Assembly (NCBI GenBank): GCA_001871755.1
Contig: MNXL01000342.1
Coordinates: 1-7,138 of the forward strand
DNA: 7,138 bases
Direction of reading: 5' to 3'
Origin: Anaerolineae bacterium CG2_30_64_16
Lineage (GTDB): Bacteria > Chloroflexota > Anaerolineae > CG2-30-64-16
Of the stretch, positions 1 to 4,989 are shown piece after piece. The first letter of the stretch is position 1, and every line of letters begins with the position of its first letter. Below the pieces are notes generated by a model. That model was not told where the DNA came from, made no database searches, and saw only the letters and a list, made by a program, of their open reading frames with translations. The translations under genes and the position numbers were made by a program.

Positions 1-1138
1 GCACCCGGATCATCTGCGGTATGGGCGGCAGATCCACGGCTTTGAGGAAGGCGCGCATCCCCAGCCGGTTGATCAGCTCGCCCAGTCGCTCGCGCATCTT
101 GCCGTTTTCGTCCCACCACTCCCAGATCTTCTCCACCAGTTCCTTGAACTCGTCGTAGGGCGGTTCCATCTTCATGAAGGGCACGATGACCCAGGAGAGC
201 AGCGCGCCGCGCACAATGGGCGCCTTGCCGCCGACCAGGATGGTTGCCCCGCGCTCGACGCCCGGGCGCAACGCCTTGGGCATCAGGTTGATGCAATGCA
301 TGCAGCGGTTACACTCGGCGTCGTCGATGGTGAGCTGCTTCGCCGCGGGATCCCAACTCATGCACTTCGTCGGGCACAGGTCGATCACTTCTACCTGAAT
401 GTCAATGCCATCCGTGGCATATTTCGCGACTTCGTCAGGGTCTACCCGGATTTGGTCGCGCCAGGTGCCGACCACCGAGATGTCGGAGCGGGCAACGGCC
501 GCGACGCAGTCGTTGGGGCAGCCCGAGATCTTGATCTTCGACTTGTAAGGGAACATCGGGCGATGCAGTTCGTTCTGAAACTCCATCGTGACGTTGTAGA
601 GCAGGTCCAGCGTATCGATGCACGCGTACTCACAGCGCCCAGGGCCCACGCAGCAACTGGGAGTCCGCATGTCGCTGCCCGACCCGCCGAGATCGAAGCC
701 GATTTCGGCCAGATCGTCGAAGCACGGCTGCAACTCACTGGTCGGCGCGCCTAATAGGATGATATCGCCCGTCGCGCCGTGCATGTTGGTCAGCCCGCTG
801 CCGTGCTTGTCCCACACGTCGCAGAGCTGGCGCAGCTTCTCGGTGGTGTAGAACCAGCCTGAAGGCTGATTCACACGGAAAGTGTGGAACTCAGCGACAG
901 CCGGGAACTCCTCGGGCAGATCCGAATAGCGGCCGATCACGCCGCCACCGTAGCCCCGGACGCCGACGATCCCGCCGTGTTTCCAGTGCCCGATCCTGTT
1001 GTTGTACGATCGTTCAAGCTGGCGCAACAGGTCTTTTGCTGAATCTTTCTTTTCGGCTGCCCGCTTCATTTCGGTAACGAAGCTGGGCCAGGGGCCCTTT
1101 TCAAGTTCGTCGAGCATAGGGGTCTTTGAATCCGACAT
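1..1138 (-). CDS. dsrA: Dissimilatory (bi)sulfite reductase alpha subunit, partial (3' end outside window)
   Basis: This is the catalytic-complex alpha subunit that, with DsrB, performs the six-electron reduction of sulfite in the cytoplasm, passing the product to DsrC. The reading frame is open from an ATG at 1138 to the window edge, giving 379 residues; the family is about 400-440 aa, so a short C-terminus is missing. Family landmarks in order are: N-terminal P(M)LDELEKGPWPSF; HWKHGGIVGV at 51-60 followed by GYGGGVIGRY; SGLTNMHG(A)TGD near 114-125; the siroheme/[4Fe-4S] motif C163-x5-C169 and C207-x3-C211 (SGCPNDC); and a ferredoxin insert with C255-x3-C259 and C276-x2-C279-x2-C282. The start has a strong Shine-Dalgarno, GGAGGGAG, a few bases upstream. 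HWKHGG rather than the YWKGG-type segment of oxidative enzymes favours the reductive type; a tree would settle this. The stretch between the SGCPNDC block and C255 is shorter than in Desulfovibrio vulgaris. It lies downstream of the YeiH-family gene on the same strand. Confidence 0.96.
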   Translation of the reverse strand, partial: MSDSKTPMLDELEKGPWPSFVTEMKRAAEKKDSAKDLLRQLERSYNNRIGHWKHGGIVGVRGYGGGVIGRYSDLPEEFPAVAEFHTFRVNQPSGWFYTTEKLRQLCDVWDKHGSGLTNMHGATGDIILLGAPTSELQPCFDDLAEIGFDLGGSGSDMRTPSCCVGPGRCEYACIDTLDLLYNVTMEFQNELHRPMFPYKSKIKISGCPNDCVAAVARSDISVVGTWRDQIRVDPDEVAKYATDGIDIQVEVIDLCPTKCMSWDPAAKQLTIDDAECNRCMHCINLMPKALRPGVERGATILVGGKAPIVRGALLSWVIVPFMKMEPPYDEFKELVEKIWEWWDENGKMRERLGELINRLGMRAFLKAVDLPPIPQMIRV

Positions 1139-1141
1139 AGT

Positions 1142-1149
1142 CTCCCTCC
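1142..1149 (-). promoter_or_regulatory. Shine-Dalgarno of dsrA
   Basis: Read on the minus strand this is GGAGGGAG, and the GGAGG core lies six bases from the ATG at 1138. It fixes the dsrA start and excludes the later in-frame ATG at residue 8. Confidence 0.8.
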
Positions 1150-1243
1150 ATAGTCATGTCAGTACAACCGGCTCCAAGGAGCGAAGCCCTTGCGCACAGC
1201 ACAAGTCCGCTCATCACAGGAGACAGGATGTACTGGGCCTCCA

Positions 1244-1309
1244 GATGCGCCGGCGGAGTCAATCCGAAGAGCAGAGCCATTGGCGCACACTCGACTCCGC
1301 CGGCGCATC
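1244..1309. repeat. 17-bp perfect inverted repeat between the 53-aa gene and dsrA
   Basis: The arms are GATGCGCCGGCGGAGTC (1244-1260) and its exact reverse complement (1293-1309), separated by 32 nt. The stem is very GC-rich and would form in the minus-strand transcript about 105-170 nt upstream of the dsrA start. No T-run follows on either strand, so a simple intrinsic terminator is not supported. Plausible roles are an intercistronic stability or processing element, partial attenuation, or a repeat-family copy; the sequence does not decide between them. A smaller stem, CAAGG-AGCGAAGC-CCTTG, lies between this repeat and dsrA. Confidence 0.85.
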
Positions 1310-1334
1310 CCAGCAAACTACGTGTCGGTTGGGG

Positions 1335-1496
1335 CTAGAAGCTGCCGGGGAAGAGCGTGTAGCTGACTACGATCAGGATACCCAGCAGGATGACGCCCAA
1401 GATCAAGCTCCAGGCAATAAGCTTTTTTTCCACCGGCATCAACGGCACGTAAGCCTGTTCCAGCTCTTTTGCACTCGGGCTCACATTTTCCGGCAT
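1335..1496 (-). CDS. Small single-span membrane protein, 53 aa, unknown function
   Basis: The frame runs from ATG at 1496 to TAG at 1335. The protein begins MPENVSPSAKELEQAYVPLM, a charged, proline-containing N-terminus likely to be cytoplasmic. One hydrophobic helix follows from about residue 27 to 47 (IAWSLILGVILLGILIVVSY), with a six- to seven-residue tail ending in PGSF. A GGGAGG Shine-Dalgarno (1507-1512 on the minus strand) sits ten bases from the ATG, which supports real translation. The gene lies between the YeiH-family transporter and dsrA on the same strand, so co-expression is likely. I do not recognise a family. Its size, topology and position suggest an accessory subunit or stabiliser of the transporter; that is inference. 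It is easily missed because it is below common ORF length cut-offs. Confidence 0.75.
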   Translation of the reverse strand: MPENVSPSAKELEQAYVPLMPVEKKLIAWSLILGVILLGILIVVSYTLFPGSF

Positions 1497-1528
1497 TGGA
1501 ACTTTACCTCCCTTAGATGGTACCCTAT

Positions 1529-1607
1529 CCCAGTACTGGGACTCAGGGTTCAGTGTTCAGTGTTCACAGATTTCACTGGGACCTATGCCCATTCGGGCAT
1601 CTGCCCG
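1529..1607. repeat. Cluster of short palindromes and a 7-bp tandem repeat between yeiH-like and 53-aa genes
   Basis: This 79-bp stretch holds four structures. CCCAGTACTGGG (1529-1540) is a perfect 12-bp palindrome. TTCAGTG is tandemly repeated (1549-1566, the third copy incomplete). ATGCCC-ATTC-GGGCAT (1585-1600) and CGGGCA-TC-TGCCCG (1594-1607) are two perfect stems that overlap and so exclude each other. On the minus strand they follow the TAG of the transporter gene and precede the Shine-Dalgarno of the 53-aa gene. No T-tract follows, so termination is uncertain. The palindrome could be a protein-binding site; no known operator is recognised. Confidence 0.6.
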
Positions 1608-1622
1608 CTCATTCTTGGGCTG

Positions 1623-3062
1623 CTACCCCGCCAGCGGTGGGGTCAGGCCATGGAAGAAGATGAACGAGATGGCCAGGCCGATCCACAAGATGAACCCGAA
1701 CAGGCAGACCAGGTACACGACTGCCAGCCGGCCGATCCCTTCCGCCCGCAACTGCTTGAAGTCCGACACCAGGCCGATCGAGAAGAAGGTCAGCACAAAG
1801 AAGAGCACCCGGAAGACGTCCGCCTCCCCGGAAGCCAGCTTGAGTTTGTCGATGAGGTTGGGCGAGATCAGGCCGAGCACCAGCATGATGACAAAGGTCA
1901 GGAAGTAGCCGACGACAAACTTGGGGAAGCGGTTCCAGATTTCGCCGGCTCCAGCCGCCTTCTCCCCCGGTTTGCGATCGATCACGGTGGTCCAGACCAC
2001 CGCCAGCACGAAGGCCCAGATCCCGATGAACATATCGATGAAGACCTTTGTGGTGGTGGCGGCCATGAGCATCCACCCTTCCTGCCACTTGATGCCGATC
2101 TCGGCCGCCTTACCCCGGATCAGCGCGTCGGTAATCGCGCCACTGGCCACCGCTGCGCCATCAGTCTTGACGGCCAGGCCCATCCAGGCGCCCGCCACCA
2201 TCGGCTGCGAAGGCAGGATTGCCGCGGCCAGCGCGGGCAAGATGATCAACTCGACCACCGCGAAGATCACCACCAGAGAGGCGACCATGACTGGCACCAC
2301 GGGCCGCGACCGGATAGCACCACCGGTGGCGATTGCGGCTGACACACCGCAGACGGAAATGCCCGAGGCCAGCACGGCCGACCACTCCGGGCTGAATTTG
2401 AAGAACCTGCGTGAAACGAAGTAGACCAACGCCCAGTAGATCAGGTACGCCTCGACGATGGCGCACAGCCCTCGGAACAACACGGCTGTCGCGAGTCCGG
2501 TGGACGAGGCCGCCTTGACGCCCAGCCCGGCGCCCAAGATGACGATGGCCGTCTTGATGTACCATTCTGGCCGGGTGGCTTCCTTCAGATAGCCAGCAAA
2601 ACCCTTGAAGAAGTTGCCGATGACCAAACCGACGAGCAGGGCGATGATGAAGCCGGACTCACCGGTAAGCCGGAGCGAGAAGTTGATGCCGAACTTCTGC
2701 ATGTCGGCCGGCGTGTTCACAGCGATCGGCGCCCAGGAGCCGATCAGCCAGCACAGATAGGCGATCCACCAGATGATGGTGAAGCCGATGACGAACTTGC
2801 GCAGATTCATTCCCAGGACCTTCGCGCCTACGCTCATGATGATGAGCATGAACAGGAAGGTCAGGATCAGGGCCACAAAGCCAGGTAAGCCCGCATAGGC
2901 CTTGGAGACGACTCCCAACGCTTTGCCGAGGTCCATCCAGACGTTTGTCTTGACGCCCCACCCCAACAGATCTGCCCCGACCAGGGTGAAGAGTGAAACG
3001 ACAAAGACGCACAAGCCGATCCAGACAGACCACCAGTCTTCGGTTTTGAACAGTTTCTTCAT
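1623..3062 (-). CDS. YeiH-family (PF03601) putative sulfate/sulfite exporter, long form, 479 aa
   Basis: This polytopic inner-membrane protein is assigned to the YeiH/TauZ group (PF03601, COG2855), a family proposed to export sulfate or sulfite; transport has rarely been demonstrated directly. Hydrophobic segments include about residues 12-31, 59-82, 90-112, 136-152, 170-184, 196-217, 254-280, 335-358, 383-403, 416-433 and 447-470. Family-like motifs are GISVCGVSAAIATGGAI near 234-250, a YeiH-type CG-x-SAA loop, and SIGLVSDFKQLR near 428-439 between late helices. At 479 aa it is much longer than E. coli YeiH (about 350), with an expanded N-terminal half, so it belongs to a long variant. The start is ATG at 3062, preceded by GGAGGGGG seven to eight bases upstream; the stop is TAG. 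It is followed on the same strand by a 53-aa membrane protein and dsrA, which suggests handling of sulfite, sulfate or another sulfur oxyanion for the Dsr pathway. Substrate and direction are inference. Confidence 0.85.
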   Translation of the reverse strand: MKKLFKTEDWWSVWIGLCVFVVSLFTLVGADLLGWGVKTNVWMDLGKALGVVSKAYAGLPGFVALILTFLFMLIIMSVGAKVLGMNLRKFVIGFTIIWWIAYLCWLIGSWAPIAVNTPADMQKFGINFSLRLTGESGFIIALLVGLVIGNFFKGFAGYLKEATRPEWYIKTAIVILGAGLGVKAASSTGLATAVLFRGLCAIVEAYLIYWALVYFVSRRFFKFSPEWSAVLASGISVCGVSAAIATGGAIRSRPVVPVMVASLVVIFAVVELIILPALAAAILPSQPMVAGAWMGLAVKTDGAAVASGAITDALIRGKAAEIGIKWQEGWMLMAATTTKVFIDMFIGIWAFVLAVVWTTVIDRKPGEKAAGAGEIWNRFPKFVVGYFLTFVIMLVLGLISPNLIDKLKLASGEADVFRVLFFVLTFFSIGLVSDFKQLRAEGIGRLAVVYLVCLFGFILWIGLAISFIFFHGLTPPLAG

Positions 3063-3397
3063 GCTTTCCCCCTCCGTCGAGAAAACTCATGGTCCGTGTC
3101 TCACCGCGTTGCGAGACACCGGCCCGGCTGGAATGGCGTGCCGGCCACGATAACCGGCCGCCGCGTGACGAGACTACTTATCCAGACCACAAACCTGAAT
3201 GCCTGTTCTTTGGGAGCCATCACCTCCTTCCGTACGTGATCTGCGGCCCCCTGGCGAAGCTCAAGCCAGTTAGGGCTTGTCCAGAAATCACCTCCCGTTT
3301 TGCTGGGGCCGCCGTTCGACGGCGCTCTCGATGAAAGCTTCTGACCGAGCCCGCCTATAGCCGGGAAGTATAGCTCGCCAGATAATGTTTTGGGGTT
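3063..3397. other. Gene-poor leader of the transporter gene with several short hairpins
   Basis: No convincing gene lies here. On the minus strand it is the region upstream of the YeiH-like gene. Perfect short stems are GTGTCTC/GAGACAC (3096-3119), CAAGCC/GGCTTG (3262-3279) and CGCCGT/ACGGCG (3310-3324). GGAGGTGAT occurs twice on the minus strand (3220-3228 and 3288-3296). The first directly abuts an ATG opening a 39-codon frame (3220 to 3101), but the spacing is too short for a normal ribosome site. No clear sigma-70 promoter was found; TATACT near 3370 on the minus strand lacks a good -35. No known riboswitch consensus is recognised. Confidence 0.5.
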
Positions 3398-3444
3398 GGA
3401 CTCGAGGCTTTAGCCGGAGATTGACCGGCTGAAGCCTCGAGTCC
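3398..3444. repeat. REP-like hairpin with 20-bp stem
   Basis: The arms GGACTCGAGGCTTTAGCCGG (3398-3417) and CCGGCTGAAGCCTCGAGTCC (3425-3444) pair over 20 positions with one G:U (19 of 20 Watson-Crick) around a seven-base loop, AGATTGA. It lies between the 3' end of the 229-aa gene and the upstream region of the transporter gene, both on the minus strand. No T-run follows on either side, so it looks more like a dispersed palindromic repeat than a canonical terminator, though it could still stop or protect the upstream transcript. No second copy occurs in this window. Positions 3445-3550 hold nothing else beyond a small CCTTG/CAAGG stem at 3525-3540. Confidence 0.85.
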
Positions 3445-3550
3445 GGGTTGCAGAGCCCAAATCTTTATCTGACTTACTGTAGTTTCCAGACGCGTCCTGA
3501 GCGCTTTGCAAGAGCTCGGCGCCCCCTTGCAGGTTCAAGGCAAAACGGCG

Positions 3551-4240
3551 CTAACGCAGACGGATCGGAAAGTGAGTCACCTTCACCGGTCGCGTCACCA
3601 CAGCTAACTCGCGTGCGGGCTTCTCATCGCGCGCCGCAGGTCTTTGTTCCCTACCACCAGCGGCCGGTGGCGTGTCTCGGGAAAACACCAGGGTCACAGA
3701 CGACTCTTGCTCGGTGAGGGGATTCAGCCAGAATGGATAGACGATCTCTCTGTCCTGCTCGAGTGTCTGGGTTCCGCTGGCCGATCTTGCTTCAAACAGT
3801 GCCTTATCAAACTGCAAATCCACCCGGACCGCTGGTACCGGATCGTCGTCCTCAAATTCGATTCGGCCGCTCTCGACCACCAATTGGGGGTCAGGCTGAC
3901 CCGATCGGGGCCAGCCGTAGTAATCGCTTTCCTGGAAGCCGCGCTGGGCGCCTGCCTGGGCATCTCCGGTCGGCGCCGCCTGCCCAGCGGCTGGAAAGAC
4001 CACTGTAAGCCCAAAAGGGTAGTTGACAAACGCCTGGACGCTCATCGCGATCCGGTAGTCCCGGGAGATACGATACGGCCCTTTATCAACAGGCTCTGGG
4101 CCTACCGGTAGGGGATCCCTGACACTGCTATCGTCACATTTGACCGGCTGCGGCTGGCTGACCTCCACCCTGAGCACGTACACGATAAAGGCGATGATGA
4201 AGACAAAGAAAAGTGTGCCCAGTATCCATGTGGCTAACAT
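3551..4240 (-). CDS. N-terminally anchored membrane protein, 229 aa, unknown function
   Basis: One hydrophobic segment at about residues 4-24 (TWILGTLFFVFIIAFIVYVL) is followed directly by R, so the protein is either a single-pass anchor or carries an uncleaved signal. No lipobox cysteine is seen near it; the only early Cys is at 35. The remaining ~200 residues are polar and rich in P, D, E and Q, with an acidic patch (EFEDDDPVP) near the middle and alternating hydrophobic residues (RVDLQF, VTLVFSR, VKVTHFPIRL) suggesting beta structure. I recognise no domain. The start is ATG at 4240 with only a weak ribosome site; the stop is TAG. It begins 37 bases after the stop of the 136-aa membrane protein on the same strand, so the two are probably one operon. 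A role in assembling or shielding a membrane complex is possible but unsupported. Confidence 0.7.
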   Translation of the reverse strand: MLATWILGTLFFVFIIAFIVYVLRVEVSQPQPVKCDDSSVRDPLPVGPEPVDKGPYRISRDYRIAMSVQAFVNYPFGLTVVFPAAGQAAPTGDAQAGAQRGFQESDYYGWPRSGQPDPQLVVESGRIEFEDDDPVPAVRVDLQFDKALFEARSASGTQTLEQDREIVYPFWLNPLTEQESSVTLVFSRDTPPAAGGREQRPAARDEKPARELAVVTRPVKVTHFPIRLR

Positions 4241-4277
4241 AGCTCACGCTTGTCTCGTTTGTCAGAAGGACACCGTC

Positions 4278-4688
4278 TCAGCGCGCCTTTTGATCCAGGT
4301 ATTGTCGTCGTTGCTGGAAGAACTTCTTCGATATCAGCATCACGCCCACGCCCGCCAACGCTGCCGCGAAGATACGGAGTCCCAGGTGCGTCCAGTGCGT
4401 GCCAAGCCAGATAGCCACGCCCATCAGAAGCCAACCCGCGACAAGCGTCCACTGCTTTTGCAAGGCGTTGGAAAGCGCAAAGCTGAGCAGGATGTAGCAA
4501 GCACCCATGATAACCTGCTCGCGGGGGCCACTCCAGACCAGCAAACCGGTCAGGGTGGTCAGGATGAGAAGGGCTCCGACAACCAGGGGGACCAGGGCAA
4601 GCAACGCCAGAACTTGCTGCCAGAACGGTCTCTGACCGCCAAGCAGTTTGGACGATGAGTGGCGCGTTCGTGAACGTCTGGAGGGCAT
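4278..4688 (-). CDS. Small polytopic membrane protein, 136 aa, unknown function
   Basis: The N-terminus is strongly basic (MPSRRSRTRH), followed by about four hydrophobic helices near residues 25-51, 58-76, 81-96 and 101-120, and a basic C-terminus (KKFFQQRRQYLDQKAR). Positive charge at both ends with an even helix count predicts both termini in the cytoplasm. No family is recognised. The ATG at 4688 is the only reasonable start: an in-frame TGA lies upstream with no ATG or GTG between, though the ribosome site is weak. The stop is TGA at 4278. It is the promoter-proximal gene of a probable two-gene operon with the 229-aa anchored protein, below a strong promoter-like sequence at 4820-4848 that would give a 5' leader of about 125 nt. 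Confidence 0.7.
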   Translation of the reverse strand: MPSRRSRTRHSSSKLLGGQRPFWQQVLALLALVPLVVGALLILTTLTGLLVWSGPREQVIMGACYILLSFALSNALQKQWTLVAGWLLMGVAIWLGTHWTHLGLRIFAAALAGVGVMLISKKFFQQRRQYLDQKAR

Positions 4689-4989
4689 CTTTGCGTCTTT
4701 ATGATTCCAAGTATTTTGCGGAAGCGCCCTTGCAGAGCGAAATCAGCGGCGAGTCAAGCGTCCGCTCGGTGCGTACAATCTTAATCCAAGGAAAGATTAT
4801 GCCTCGTTTTACAAATTATATTATACGTTATTTCACAAATTAAATCAATAGGCATTGCCTTATCTTGATCTAAGGGAAAGCTTATACCTGGGGGTGCGAA
4901 TGTTGCTGGAGCTTCTCCGTTCGCCTGAAGTATGATAAACTTGGTGAGTCAGACGCCTGTCCTTTGGCTGGGCGAACAGGAGCGAGGCA
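4689..4989. other. Divergent intergenic region with AT-rich island
   Basis: This 301-bp spacer separates the minus-strand membrane-protein pair from the plus-strand radical SAM gene. It holds the minus-strand promoter at 4820-4848. For the plus strand, TATGAT (4931-4936) is a possible -10, but the nearest TTGCTG (4903-4908) is 22 bases away, too far for a standard promoter, so none is called. A clear ribosome site, AGGAG (4978-4982), closes the region seven bases before the GTG start at 4990. No gene is seen. Confidence 0.55.
4820..4848 (-). promoter_or_regulatory. Predicted sigma-70-type promoter for the two-membrane-protein operon
   Basis: On the minus strand TTGATT (4848-4843) is separated by exactly 17 bases from a perfect TATAAT (4825-4820). 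It lies in an AT-rich island (about 4785-4890) that stands out from the GC-rich surroundings. Transcription would start near 4813 and reach the ATG at 4688. This is a pattern match only, but both boxes and the spacing are close to consensus. Confidence 0.6.

Noticed and set aside
1101..1316. Minus-strand 71-codon frame in the spacer before dsrA
   Set aside because: It overlaps the dsrA start in another frame, has no ribosome site and includes both arms of the inverted repeat, so it is likely chance.
999..2342. Long plus-strand frame of 447 codons opposite the transporter and dsrA start
   Set aside because: It is antisense to genes with clear family identity, spans the intergenic hairpins, and has a low-complexity D/Q/H-rich composition typical of an antisense shadow.
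3101..3220. 39-codon minus-strand frame in the transporter leader
   Set aside because: The AAGGAGG motif is only two bases from the ATG, too close for a normal start, and the predicted peptide has no recognisable character. Kept only as a speculative finding.
3219..3229. ATCACCTCCTT on the plus strand, resembling the 3' end of 16S rRNA
   Set aside because: The surrounding bases do not match 16S rRNA; it is the complement of a Shine-Dalgarno-like motif on the minus strand.
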